DNA of 64,000 bases from Burkholderiaceae bacterium (GTDB taxonomy: Bacteria > Pseudomonadota > Gammaproteobacteria > Burkholderiales > Burkholderiaceae): contig CANJBQ010000001.1 in the NCBI GenBank assembly GCA_947472645.1, forward strand, positions 62,001 to 126,000, written 5' to 3'. Positions 27,060 through 36,159 of the stretch are shown here, piece by piece; positions within the stretch are counted from its first letter, which is position 1; each line of letters begins with the position of its first letter. A program made the position numbers and the translations under genes. The notes under the pieces were generated by a model. That model did no database searches. It worked only from the letters and a program-made list of their open reading frames with translations, and was not told the DNA's origin.

Positions 27060-28385
27060 ATGGAAAAGCAAATCCCCCAAAATTGGCTCATTATTTCCCA
27101 TGGCTTTAATATGGATGGCAGAGCTGCAAGTTTGACTGTCACTGATAAGATCCCTTATCTTTTAGAGCTCGGGATTCAGCCCATTGTATTAAGCGCAATA
27201 ACAGGGGATAAAGATCAACGATTTCCGCATTTCCAGTTAATGCCCTGGGGCCCATCGGGATTTCGTTTTGACTTTCGTCACTATATCGCCCGAAAATATG
27301 GTCGGGGGTTGTTCTATAAAGTGATAACTCCGCTTGTTTCCATACTATTGTTACCTTTTACGATTCTTGAAAGAGCCTTTATTGGCTTATCCAGTCAGTC
27401 CTCATGGACACTTCCTGCCGCACTCAAGGGTATTCAGTTAGTCAGACAGGGCAAAGTCGATATTGTTTATTCAGCGGCAAGTGCCTGGTCGGCGAGTTAC
27501 GCCGCTTGGTGGATTAAAAAAATCACGGGTGTAAAATGGATTGCAGAAATTCACGACCCGATGGTGATTCGGGATGATCCTCAGGATGATGGTACCCGAC
27601 CTAGAAAAACTCGAGATGGGCGTTTTCAGCAAAAATTAGAGCATCTGATTTGTAAGGATGCTGATTTGGCGTGGTGGTTTACGGATGGCGCCTTACAGTA
27701 CGCCAAACTGCGAAATCCCATACTGGGAGATAAAGGATTTGTTGTCTTTCCTGGGGCGCGGCCCCCAGGTTGTGATTTACCTTTGCCGCTAGAGCACACC
27801 TACACGAATCAATTGATCCTTGGGCATTTTGGATCCATTGCCTATGATCGTTCATTAGCTCCTGTTCTAGACGCGATGAAACGTTTTTTTCAGGAAGTCC
27901 CCGAAGCTGAGTCAGTCATGGCTATCCACGTGTATGGATCTGCACTGGATGTCAGCTCGAAAGAAGCGATTGCAAGACTTCAGTTAGAAAAGAATGTCGT
28001 TGCTAAAGGCCGTCTTGAAAATGATCCCATAACTGGTAAATCAGGCCGAGAACGGATTATGGAAACGATGCGAGCGGTAGATGTTTTATTACTTTTGCAC
28101 GGAGATTATGAGTGGTGCGCCGAGTACATACCCTCAAAGACTTACGATTACTTTTGGTCCTCAAGGCCGATTTGGGGAGTTACCAATCGTAATCATCAGC
28201 TAGACGATATTTTAAAAAACCGCGGGTCTTACTTAAGCCATACTTTGGAGCCTGATTCAATATTAGACACCTTACGGGTCATTTGGAAAGATTGGAAAGA
28301 ACAACAATTACCCTATCAACCATTTCGACCCGTTAGCCCTAAAGATGCCGTTAACTCCATTATGGAAAAATTGTCAAATTTATAA
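27060..28385 (+). CDS. GT4-like glycosyltransferase
   Basis: A 441-residue GT-B enzyme. The N-terminal part carries ISHGFNMDGRAASLTV, a long amphipathic insertion at about 65-110, and WIAEIHDPMVIRDDP, which resembles the HD(P/L)M acceptor region of GT4 enzymes. The C-terminal half has LGHFGSIAYDRSL, and VLLLLHGDYEWCAEYIPSKTYDYFWSSRP (in two parts) fits the donor site. ATG 27060 is chosen over the TTG three bases earlier. It is followed after 12 bases by waaC, so it may add an LPS core sugar. Confidence 0.7.
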   Translation: MEKQIPQNWLIISHGFNMDGRAASLTVTDKIPYLLELGIQPIVLSAITGDKDQRFPHFQLMPWGPSGFRFDFRHYIARKYGRGLFYKVITPLVSILLLPFTILERAFIGLSSQSSWTLPAALKGIQLVRQGKVDIVYSAASAWSASYAAWWIKKITGVKWIAEIHDPMVIRDDPQDDGTRPRKTRDGRFQQKLEHLICKDADLAWWFTDGALQYAKLRNPILGDKGFVVFPGARPPGCDLPLPLEHTYTNQLILGHFGSIAYDRSLAPVLDAMKRFFQEVPEAESVMAIHVYGSALDVSSKEAIARLQLEKNVVAKGRLENDPITGKSGRERIMETMRAVDVLLLLHGDYEWCAEYIPSKTYDYFWSSRPIWGVTNRNHQLDDILKNRGSYLSHTLEPDSILDTLRVIWKDWKEQQLPYQPFRPVSPKDAVNSIMEKLSNL

Positions 28386-28397
28386 GATGACTCTCCT

Positions 28398-29444
28398 TTG
28401 AAGATACTTCTCGTTAAACTTTCCTCCCTTGGGGATATTCTTCATAATTTACCGGTGGTATGGGATATAAGGCGAACATATCCTGATGCGCAAATTGATT
28501 GGGTGATCGAGGAGGCATACTCGCAATTATTAGAGCCTTTAAAAACAACTGAATCTTTTAAAGGAATTGATCGTATTATTTCTTTTTCAACGCGGCGTTG
28601 GAAAAAAGAATTAAAACAAGGCTATTTCTCTAAAGTATTTCGAGAGTTTTCTGAATTAAAAAAACAATTACAGATCACTTCTTACGACATTATTGCCGAT
28701 ACTCAGGGCTTATTAAAATCTGCTTTGATAGCAAAGCTCGCCAAAAAATCTGTGCAAGGTCAGATTGTGGGCATCGGTAATCGTACGGAGGGGTCAGGGT
28801 ATGAGCCCGTGGCGAGATGGCTCTATGATCAATCGACACAAGTGCCGCTTAGATACCATGCTGTAGACCGTTCAAGAGCGGTTATTACCGAGGCACTAAA
28901 AATGCCTCTTCCGGATCGAGATACCCATCCTCCACGGTTTTATCCTGAAGACTATTTACCTTCTTTAAAAAACCAACCGAATCCTTTAGGATTAGAGCAA
29001 GATCAATACGTCTTATGTTTTCATGCGACAGCAAGGTTGGCAAAATCCTGGCCAATGGAAGATTGGGTCCAGCTTGCGAAAGAAATTCATCAACAGGGAT
29101 TAGTCGCTGTTTTTCCTTGGGGTAATCTTACAGAAAAAAAGATCAGCGAACAGATCGTGGCATCGCTATCCGATCAAAGCATTGTGCCTAGAGCATTTTC
29201 TATTCAAGAAGCGTTGATTTTAATAGCTCAGGCGAGAGCGACAGTTGGTGTAGACACAGGACTGACGCATTTATCCGCCATCCTAAATCAACCAACCATC
29301 GAGATTTATGTTGACTCCCCTGTTTGGAAAACGGAAGGTTACTGGAACTCTCAAATTTATAATATGGGTGATTTAGGTAGAGCTCCTGAATTTACAGAGG
29401 TCATCGCTCAATTGGAACAACTTCTTGTGCCACCTATTGGTTAA
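28398..29444 (+). CDS. waaC: Lipopolysaccharide heptosyltransferase I
   Basis: A 348-residue GT9 enzyme that adds the first L-glycero-D-manno-heptose to Kdo of the LPS inner core on the cytoplasmic face. KILLVKLSSLGDILHNLPVV at the N-terminus is the WaaC signature; YDIIADTQGLLKSALIAKLA, FHATARLAKSWPMEDW and GVDTGLTHLSAIL (donor site) follow. The start is TTG at 28398, which gives the standard N-terminus. It converges on tolC with only 11 bases between stops. Confidence 0.93.
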   Translation: MKILLVKLSSLGDILHNLPVVWDIRRTYPDAQIDWVIEEAYSQLLEPLKTTESFKGIDRIISFSTRRWKKELKQGYFSKVFREFSELKKQLQITSYDIIADTQGLLKSALIAKLAKKSVQGQIVGIGNRTEGSGYEPVARWLYDQSTQVPLRYHAVDRSRAVITEALKMPLPDRDTHPPRFYPEDYLPSLKNQPNPLGLEQDQYVLCFHATARLAKSWPMEDWVQLAKEIHQQGLVAVFPWGNLTEKKISEQIVASLSDQSIVPRAFSIQEALILIAQARATVGVDTGLTHLSAILNQPTIEIYVDSPVWKTEGYWNSQIYNMGDLGRAPEFTEVIAQLEQLLVPPIG

Positions 29445-29455
29445 AGTAATAAGGA

Positions 29456-30961
29456 TTAATGCAATAAAGCATTGACGGCAATTAAATCATCGTCTGTTAG
29501 AACTGCCGCAAGTGATTTGAGTTTGAGACCATTCATGATGGTGTCGTATCTTGATTTGTACAGAGATTGTTGAGTAGTAATTAATTGATCTTGCGCATTT
29601 AAGACATCAATGTTAATTCTGACTCCAACATCATAGCCAACCTTGTTGGATTGCAAAGAAGATAGGGCAGATTTTTCTGCCGCTTCAAAGGCTTTAATTT
29701 GAGATAAACCACTATTAAATCCCAAGTAAGCTTGTTTTGCTGCAGTGGCATTCGTCTTTTTCACCAAATCTAAATTTGAAATAGATTGATCGTATAACGC
29801 TGCATTTTGTCGGATATTCGATGTGATGAGCCCGCCGGTGAATATGGGTACAGATAACTGGAGACCAATTTGAGTCGAATAAAAGGTATTGGGAGCCGCT
29901 GTGGTTAAGCTTCCCAGCTGATTGTTATATCCTGTGGATCCTATCAGATTCACGGTCGGTAGTCGAGAGGCGCGTGAGCTAGTGTAATTACTTTTAGCAA
30001 TTTCTGAGTTGAGCCGGCTAATAATAACGGCATAGTTTACCTCTTCAGTTTGTCGAGCCCAATCATTCATTGACTGACCTGTTGGCAAGTGCAAAGAATC
30101 AATAATATCTTGGGTAGCTAGCTCGCCTTTTTCTTTTTTTAGAAACTTAATTTTACGACCTTCTACGACTTGCTCAATTTTTGCGTGTTTAGCTAAAGGC
30201 ATGATGGCATCGACAGAGATACCAACAATTTGTTCTAAAGTTGCTCTTTTTACTAATAAATCAGAAGTCGCCGCAATCTCTTGTGCAATGACGAGGTCAT
30301 AACGTGATTGAGCCTCATTGGTGTCTACAATCGTTGCAGTACCTACTTCAAAATTACGTTTAGCCTGATCTAATTGCTGTTTGATAAGACCTTTTTTGTT
30401 GCGAAAAAGATCTAATGTGTCTTGAGAGGTTAATGCATCAAAATAAGCCTGAGACACTCTTAAGATTAAATCTTGTTGAGCTTGGGCGAAAGTATTTTCT
30501 GCAACACCCGTTAACAGATCTCCTTGTTTATATTTCTCAAAAAAAGCCCAGTTAAAGAGGGGTTGGGTAAGTTGAGCTGACCAACCAGAAGCAGAAAACC
30601 CATAATCGGTTTTACCGAGATTGGGATCAAATCGCAAATCGGTATGAGCTGTGGAGTAGGTGGCTGTTACTTGGGGCAATAGCACTGAGAAAGCTTGCCA
30701 ATAAGCTTCTTTCCCAGCAATATAGGCATTTTTAGCACTTAAATATGCAGGGTCATGTTGAGCGGCTTCTTGAAAAAGCTTCATGAGATCCATAACTCTA
30801 GGATTTTTTTCATCGACGAGTCGCGTGCTATCTTTGGCAGGTTCAATCATCGTGACGGATGACGAGGAGCTTTTCAGATTGGGAGTACCCTTGGTTTGAG
30901 ATAAGCTAGGCTGAATGAAAAGTGTCATCATCAGCATCGAAATCAGTGACTGACTCGTCAT
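29456..30961 (-). CDS. tolC: TolC-family outer membrane efflux channel
   Basis: A TolC-like outer membrane factor of 501 residues from ATG 30961, which begins a signal peptide (MTSQSLISMLMMTLFIQP). The frame runs open upstream to a GTG at 31066 and an ATG at 31033, so up to 35 extra residues are possible but would bury the signal peptide. The mature protein starts with the coiled-coil repeat MDLMKLFQEAAQHDPAYLSA and has the internal duplication typical of the type I secretion channel family. It follows pcm on the minus strand and lies close to macA, a likely partner. Confidence 0.9.
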   Translation of the reverse strand: MTSQSLISMLMMTLFIQPSLSQTKGTPNLKSSSSSVTMIEPAKDSTRLVDEKNPRVMDLMKLFQEAAQHDPAYLSAKNAYIAGKEAYWQAFSVLLPQVTATYSTAHTDLRFDPNLGKTDYGFSASGWSAQLTQPLFNWAFFEKYKQGDLLTGVAENTFAQAQQDLILRVSQAYFDALTSQDTLDLFRNKKGLIKQQLDQAKRNFEVGTATIVDTNEAQSRYDLVIAQEIAATSDLLVKRATLEQIVGISVDAIMPLAKHAKIEQVVEGRKIKFLKKEKGELATQDIIDSLHLPTGQSMNDWARQTEEVNYAVIISRLNSEIAKSNYTSSRASRLPTVNLIGSTGYNNQLGSLTTAAPNTFYSTQIGLQLSVPIFTGGLITSNIRQNAALYDQSISNLDLVKKTNATAAKQAYLGFNSGLSQIKAFEAAEKSALSSLQSNKVGYDVGVRINIDVLNAQDQLITTQQSLYKSRYDTIMNGLKLKSLAAVLTDDDLIAVNALLH

Positions 30962-31127
30962 TGAACCTATTCGAAGGCGATGTGAATACGATCGGTCGTT
31001 GAGCGGTTGATGGGGTTGTTTAATTTTATTCATACAAGCTTTTTGAAGGGGGATGCAGATGAACACCCCTTATTATCCATTTTTTTTGCACCGAATATAA
31101 AAACCGAGAATTTCAGCAATCGTTTTC

Positions 31128-31838
31128 CTAAAACTCGAATGAATTGAGCTCTTTTTTATCCAGCTTCAGCATCGGCACCAAGGTCTCGAACACCACTTGA
31201 GTTTGAAAGAAGTCATGACTAATCCGCTTGATTAAAACAGCTCTCATCAGAGGCGCTTGACCCACAAAGGCAAACAACCTTCCACCAACTCTGAGTTGAG
31301 ATTGAATAGAGTCGCAGACTCGAACCACTGCGCCTGAGATACAAATAACATCAAATTGATCATTGGTATCCAACGACCATCCACTCACCCCATCACCGAC
31401 CTCCACTCTAACATTAGGAATACGGCACTTATTGAGGTTAGAAATCGCAAAATCAGCCAATTTGGGGTCGATTTCGATGGTTTTGACCGTTTTAGAAAAA
31501 TACGCCAAAAGAGCTGCCATATATCCTGAACCGGTACCGATTTCCAAAACCTCATCTTTACCAGTTGGAGCGAGTGCTTGAAGAACCCGAACTTCCGCTT
31601 TTGGCTCCATCATGACTTCGTTCGTTTGAGCAATCGGCAATTGCAAATCTGAAAATGCCAGAGGTATTTGTGATTCCTCCACGAAAAATTCTCGTTTTAC
31701 AATATCCAGTAATTCAAGGTATTTAGTATCCAAAATACCCCAAGGCCTAATTTGTTGTTCAATCATTTTATGTCTGGCACTTGCAACACTCCAAACGGTA
31801 GTATCATTTGTTGCAAGAGGGTTTAAAGAAATTTCCAT
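31128..31838 (-). CDS. pcm: Protein-L-isoaspartate O-methyltransferase-like protein
   Basis: A 236-residue SAM methyltransferase of the PCMT family. IEQQIRPWGILDTKYLEL near the N-terminus and VLEIGTGSGYMAALLAYF (motif I) are clear. The usual QTIS substrate-site motif reads QTNEVMMEP here, so repair of isoaspartyl residues is not certain. ATG 31838 is chosen because AGGAT sits at good spacing; a TTG at 31868 would add ten residues. It is upstream of tolC on the same strand and divergent from macA, 49 bases away. Confidence 0.82.
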   Translation of the reverse strand: MEISLNPLATNDTTVWSVASARHKMIEQQIRPWGILDTKYLELLDIVKREFFVEESQIPLAFSDLQLPIAQTNEVMMEPKAEVRVLQALAPTGKDEVLEIGTGSGYMAALLAYFSKTVKTIEIDPKLADFAISNLNKCRIPNVRVEVGDGVSGWSLDTNDQFDVICISGAVVRVCDSIQSQLRVGGRLFAFVGQAPLMRAVLIKRISHDFFQTQVVFETLVPMLKLDKKELNSFEF

Positions 31839-31887
31839 TGTCGTATCCTGTATTACTTCATATTTCAAAATTAGCTTAAATCATATC

Positions 31888-33120
31888 GTGTTATCTAATT
31901 CTAATCCTGCAAAATCTCAAAGTTATTTTAAAAGAAACGCTTGGGTGAAATGGGCGCTTATTTTGGTGCTAATCTTTCTTTTAGGAGTGGGTGGATGGTT
32001 CTTCTCCAAAAGGTACTTAGGTCTTAGCCAAACAAAGTACATGACTGTTCCTGTAGAAAAAGGGCCATTAATCGCCACGATTCGTGCGAGTGGCACTCTC
32101 AATCCTGTTCGCTCAGTCACCATTGGTACTGGAGTATCGGGAATGATCAGAGAACTGACTGTCGATTTTAATGACCGAGTCAAACAAGGACAAATTATTG
32201 CCAAAATAGATCCTAGAGAGTTTCAGGCGAAGTACGACCAAGCAGTAGCTGCTTATGAATTAGCGCTGAAGAATCACCGGTATAACGAGGAGCTCATGAA
32301 ACAAGGGTTTATTTCTGAACAAGCCCTTATAACAACAGACTCCGCCTTGAAAGCGGCTCTTGGAGCCGTGAATTTAACCAAGAAATCCCTTGATGACACC
32401 ACCATTCGCTCACCTGTTGACGGAGTGGTTGTTAAACGCAGCGTGGAAGTTGGTCAAACCGTGGCAGCGAGTTTGCAGTCTCCCGAAATTTTTATTATTG
32501 CCAGAAATCTTGCTGAGATGCAGGTTGAGACATCTATTGATGAATCTGATGTGGGTAGAATCGAAGAAGGACAGGAAGCAACTTTTACCGTCGATGCTTT
32601 TCCCGGACGAGTTTTTAATAGCAAGGTAAAGCAGATACGTAAAGCACCTGTCAATATTCAGAATGTCGTGACATATACCGTCCTCATTACAGCGGATAAT
32701 CCTGACTTCAAACTACTGCCTGGAATGACTGCCAATGCAAGGATAGAAGTAGACCATCGTGATCAGACGCTAAAAATACCTAATTCGGCATTGAGGTTTC
32801 GCATGCCGATGAAAGATCTAGAAAAAAAGCCTGGTGGAGAGACAGTTAAAGCACCGCCGAAATTAGGATCAGGTGGTAGATCAGCTAGCGGCAATAGTTT
32901 TCGAAGTGTTTATGTATTGGAGGGTGAGGGAAGTCGCGCTGAGCCCGTTAAAAAATCATTTCGAATTGGTTTAACCGATGCTGATTACTCAGAAATTTTG
33001 CCACTCAAAAATGAAAAAGAACCACAATTAAAAGAAGGCGACAATGTGATTGTGGGTATTGAAGGTGCAATTAACGCCAAAGAAAAAGGATCTACTCCTG
33101 GTGGTCCAAGAATGTTTTAA
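31888..33120 (+). CDS. macA: MacA-like periplasmic adaptor (membrane fusion protein)
   Basis: A 410-residue adaptor of the RND/MacA type, anchored by one N-terminal membrane segment (about residues 18-36). VPVEKGPLIATIRASGTLNPVRSVTIGTGVSG starts the barrel and lipoyl region, IRSPVDGVVVKRSVEVGQTV is the second lipoyl half, and LPGMTANARIEVDHR the beta-barrel end. The start is GTG at 31888. It would link a MacB-type ABC pump to TolC; the ATPase gene is about 1 kb downstream, an unusual gap filled by toxin-antitoxin remnants. Confidence 0.9.
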   Translation: MLSNSNPAKSQSYFKRNAWVKWALILVLIFLLGVGGWFFSKRYLGLSQTKYMTVPVEKGPLIATIRASGTLNPVRSVTIGTGVSGMIRELTVDFNDRVKQGQIIAKIDPREFQAKYDQAVAAYELALKNHRYNEELMKQGFISEQALITTDSALKAALGAVNLTKKSLDDTTIRSPVDGVVVKRSVEVGQTVAASLQSPEIFIIARNLAEMQVETSIDESDVGRIEEGQEATFTVDAFPGRVFNSKVKQIRKAPVNIQNVVTYTVLITADNPDFKLLPGMTANARIEVDHRDQTLKIPNSALRFRMPMKDLEKKPGGETVKAPPKLGSGGRSASGNSFRSVYVLEGEGSRAEPVKKSFRIGLTDADYSEILPLKNEKEPQLKEGDNVIVGIEGAINAKEKGSTPGGPRMF

Positions 33121-33203
33121 TTGGCATTTTCGAGATGTAAAAAATGATTCTGCTTCAAAATACAATGCAATAACTTGTAAGTAGTTATGAAATTGTCGAT
33201 ATT

Positions 33204-33395
33204 ATGAATAAATCAATTGTAGTTAATCTTAGCACCATTGGAAATTCTCAGGGAATTTTGATTCCTCAATCTACTATTGAGTAAATGGGCTTCGAGAAGA
33301 AAATCATGATGTCCATTAAGAGTAATCAGTTGATTTTAAGTTTGCCAATAAACAAAAGACGAGACCTTGTGTCGTCTTTTCTCCTCCAGAAATGA
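33204..33395 (+). pseudogene. mazE-like antitoxin remnant with internal stop
   Basis: The frame reads MNKSIVVNLSTIGNSQGILIPQ, the AbrB/MazE beta-hairpin with GNSQGI, then stops at TAA 33282-33284 and continues in the same frame with MGFEKKIMMSIKSNQLILSLP. A one-base change (CAA to TAA) explains the stop. Family members run to about 75-85 residues with a toxin-binding tail; here the tail is missing and the frame runs into mazF sequence. The antitoxin gene is therefore dead or reduced to a 26-residue piece. Confidence 0.7.
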
Positions 33396-33613
33396 ATCAG
33401 GATCTTAGAGCTGTAATTGTTGTCCCAATGACATCAAAAGGTACTACAGCCCCATTTAGAATTTCTATCACCTTTGATGCCAAAAAGGGGCTCATTCTTG
33501 TAGATCAAATTCGAACGATCGATAAGTCGAGATTGGTTAAAAAATTAGGCGCAGTAATACCTAAAACGTTAGAATCAAGTTTGTTGGCCTTACAAGAAAC
33601 CTTCACCCTGTAA
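33326..33613 (+). pseudogene. mazF/pemK-like toxin remnant lacking its N-terminus
   Basis: The frame opens at 33326 and becomes recognisably MazF at about 33350 with QKTRPCVVFSPPEMNQDLRA, followed by VPMTSKGTTAPFRI, LVDQIRTIDKSRLVKKLG and a normal C-terminus at 33613. The first about 16 residues of MazF, with the start codon and the GDI/GSE loop, are absent; mazE sequence lies there instead, in another frame. A deletion joining mid-mazE to early mazF explains this. The internal ATG at 33392 could start a 73-residue piece without the RNase active-site N-terminus. Confidence 0.75.
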
Positions 33614-33696
33614 GCCAATTTAGTATTTTAAATCCTATATGTTAGTGATATTCTGCTACCCTATTTAGGTGGATTAAGAATAATTGCTTATATCAA

Positions 33697-33721
33697 ATAA
33701 AGTCAATAAAATGAACTTTAT
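33697..33721. promoter_or_regulatory. Inverted repeat upstream of orphan HTH gene
   Basis: Seven-base perfect arms ATAAAGT (33697-33703) and ACTTTAT (33715-33721) separated by 11 bases, ending 23 bases before the HTH start. It is a plausible autoregulatory operator for the HTH protein. AT-rich context weakens the case. Confidence 0.38.
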
Positions 33722-33744
33722 GAAGGTTAAAAATCATTATATTG

Positions 33745-34089
33745 ATGCCTAAAAAAACAAATGCCCTTATTGGAATGCATCCAGAAGCGGTTAAAACTTT
33801 GGAGAAGTTAGGTCATCGTTTGCGTGCAAATCGAATTGCTCAAGGGTGGACTGTACAGCAAATGGCCGATCGATTATTTTGTTCCCCCAATACTTATCGA
33901 GCGATGGAGGCTGGTAAACCTAGCTCCAGTGTGGGAATTATTGTTAGTGCATTATGGTTGTTTGAGCAAATAGATACCTTAGATTTGGTTGCCCCAATCC
34001 CCATACAAGCCATTTCCGTTCGACGAGTTCGTAAGCCCAATAAGATGTTTGGAGTAGGACTCATTACTGAGGAAGAACGTGACTTCTGA
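33745..34089 (+). CDS. HipB-like XRE-family HTH protein without partner toxin
   Basis: A 114-residue protein with an XRE helix-turn-helix at about residues 20-75 (LGHRLRANRIAQGWTVQQMA, then SPNTYRAMEAG) and a basic C-terminal stretch VRRVRKPNK. This build matches antitoxin-type regulators normally followed by a hipA-like kinase gene; here macB components follow instead and no hipA frame is present. ATG 33745 is preferred over TTG 33742. It may be an orphan antitoxin or a new regulator of the downstream pump genes, which start 63 bases later. Confidence 0.72.
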   Translation: MPKKTNALIGMHPEAVKTLEKLGHRLRANRIAQGWTVQQMADRLFCSPNTYRAMEAGKPSSSVGIIVSALWLFEQIDTLDLVAPIPIQAISVRRVRKPNKMFGVGLITEEERDF

Positions 34090-34152
34090 GAGAAAATTGA
34101 AATTGGGCTGGAATAAGCTCCTTAGCAAGAAATTATTTTTTATGGGTAACGT

Positions 34153-34890
34153 ATGGCATTAATTCATACAAAAGATTTAGTGAAGTCCTATGGTCAAGGG
34201 GAGCTAGAAGTACGGGCGTTAGACGGCGTTAGTTTAGATATTGAGGCTGGCGACTTTGTGGCGATTGTTGGTGCCTCAGGTTCAGGTAAATCCACGTTCA
34301 TGAATATGTTAGGTTGTTTAGATCAGCCGTCAAGTGGACTCTATGAGCTTGCCGGAGAAAATGTCAGTGATTTAGAGGTCGATGCATTAGCCACTGTTCG
34401 CAATCTTCGTATTGGTTTTGTGTTTCAGCAATTTAATCTTTTAGCTAGAACTTCAGCTCTTGAGAATGTGGCAATGCCTCTTTTATACGCAAGAGAAGGG
34501 CCATTAGCGTCATTGAGTAAGGTAGAGCAGTTAGAGCATGCAAAACACCGCTTGATGCAGGTAGGCTTAGGAGAGCGACTAACGCATACACCTTCTGAAT
34601 TATCTGGTGGTCAGCAGCAGAGAGTCGCCATTGCCAGAGCGCTTGTTAATGATCCCGCGTTGATTTTGGCAGATGAGCCTACTGGCGCGCTGGACTCTAA
34701 AATGACCGTCGAGATTATGGATCTTTTACGTAAACTTAATCATGGTGGGATGACAGTCATTGTGGTCACTCATGAACCAGATGTCGCTAAATATGCAAAT
34801 CGAGTAGTTACGTTTATGGATGGCAAGATTATTGATGTATCTGTGAATTCGTCAATCCATGATGATCGTGTAAAAGTGGATACCCTATGA
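34153..34890 (+). CDS. MacB/LolD-type ABC transporter ATPase
   Basis: A 245-residue ATPase. Walker A GASGSGKST is at about residues 39-47, the signature LSGGQQQR follows, then LILADEPTGALD (Walker B) and the switch His in VVTHEPDVA. It is the nucleotide-binding half of a MacB-like pump; E. coli MacB has both halves in one chain, while here the permease is separate and overlaps by four bases (ATGA). With MacA and TolC it would form a tripartite exporter. Substrate unknown. Confidence 0.92.
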   Translation: MALIHTKDLVKSYGQGELEVRALDGVSLDIEAGDFVAIVGASGSGKSTFMNMLGCLDQPSSGLYELAGENVSDLEVDALATVRNLRIGFVFQQFNLLARTSALENVAMPLLYAREGPLASLSKVEQLEHAKHRLMQVGLGERLTHTPSELSGGQQQRVAIARALVNDPALILADEPTGALDSKMTVEIMDLLRKLNHGGMTVIVVTHEPDVAKYANRVVTFMDGKIIDVSVNSSIHDDRVKVDTL

Positions 34891-36125
34891 AGGTTTCTTC
34901 TCTGATGAACTTATCTATTGCCATGCAAGCTTTGCGTGTCAATAAATTACGTTCCATATTAACAATGCTGGGGATTGTCATTGGAGTAGCGGCTGTCATT
35001 GCCATGATTGCGATTGGTGGCGGCGCGCAAAAAAGAGTTCAAGAGCAGATTTCAAGTTTGGGTTCTAATTTACTGATTGTGGTGCCTGGATCGGTGATTC
35101 AATCGGGAGCTCGCTTAGGGGCTGGGAATGCGCAAACCCTCACTGAGCAAGACGCTAATGCCATCATCAATGAAATACCCGAGGTCGCTTTCGCGGCACC
35201 ATTATCGCGAGGGAATGCCCAAGTTGTTTTTGGTAATACCAATTGGGCGACATCAATCAATGGGGTTTATAACAATTATTTTGATGTGCGTGAATGGAAT
35301 TTAGCCGATGGAAGATTATTTGATCAAGGTGAAATTTCCAGATTTGGAAAAGTCGCTATTTTAGGTAAAACAGTCGCTAGCCAATTATTCGGTGATGATA
35401 ATCCGATCGGTCAGGTCGTGCGAATTCGTGGTATTCCATTTGAAATTATTGGCCTATTAGAGAGTAAAGGCCAAAGTAGTCAAGGTCAAGATCAAGATGA
35501 CGTTATCTTAGTGCCACTAACGACCGGTCGTAATCGATTATTTGGAGAGCCTCGAGGGAGGATTGCTCGAGTGGGAACTATTTTGATTAAAGCGCAAGAT
35601 GCCTCTGTCACGGGGATTGTCGAAGAGCGTATCAATGAGTTACTTCGACAACGCCACCGGATTCAGCCGGGGATGGAAAACGATTTTCAGGTACGCAATC
35701 TGACGGAAATTCTGAAAATGCAGGAAGCTGCGAGTAAAGTTATGTCCATGTTGTTAGCAGCAGTAGCCTCGGTGAGTTTGTTGGTGGGTGGGATTGGGAT
35801 TATGAATATCATGTTGGTATCAGTGACTGAGCGGACCCGAGAAATTGGATTACGTTTAGCGGTTGGGGCAAGAGGCAGAGATATCATGACACAGTTTTTA
35901 GTGGAGGCGATGACCCTTGCCACACTCGGTGGAGCGTTGGGTGTTCTGTTAGGTATCGCTATATCGGCTCTTGTAGCATATTTGGCAAATTGGGATATTA
36001 GCCTGAGTATTTTCTCGATTGTGATTGCAGTAAGTTTTTCTGCTGCGATAGGCATTTTCTTTGGTTACTACCCTGCGAAGAAGGCGGCACAAATGCAACC
36101 CATTGTTGCTTTGCGATACGAATAA
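34887..36125 (+). CDS. MacB-type ABC transporter permease (FtsX/MacB_PCD)
   Basis: A 412-residue permease with one N-terminal membrane segment (about 20-45, [20 protein letters not shown]), a periplasmic core domain of about 220 residues, and three C-terminal segments of the FtsX domain. The motif [21 protein letters not shown] just after the second membrane segment is the FtsX/MacB signature. It is the partner of the ATPase gene it overlaps. uppP follows 34 bases later on the same strand. Confidence 0.92.
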   Translation: MKVSSLMNLSIAMQALRVNKLRSILTMLGIVIGVAAVIAMIAIGGGAQKRVQEQISSLGSNLLIVVPGSVIQSGARLGAGNAQTLTEQDANAIINEIPEVAFAAPLSRGNAQVVFGNTNWATSINGVYNNYFDVREWNLADGRLFDQGEISRFGKVAILGKTVASQLFGDDNPIGQVVRIRGIPFEIIGLLESKGQSSQGQDQDDVILVPLTTGRNRLFGEPRGRIARVGTILIKAQDASVTGIVEERINELLRQRHRIQPGMENDFQVRNLTEILKMQEAASKVMSMLLAAVASVSLLVGGIGIMNIMLVSVTERTREIGLRLAVGARGRDIMTQFLVEAMTLATLGGALGVLLGIAISALVAYLANWDISLSIFSIVIAVSFSAAIGIFFGYYPAKKAAQMQPIVALRYE

Positions 36126-36159
36126 AATAACCGTCATACTTTTTAAAATTGGAATAGCA

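Noticed and set aside
33742..34089. Functional HipBA system between macA and macB
   Set aside because: No hipA frame is present; only the HTH gene remains.
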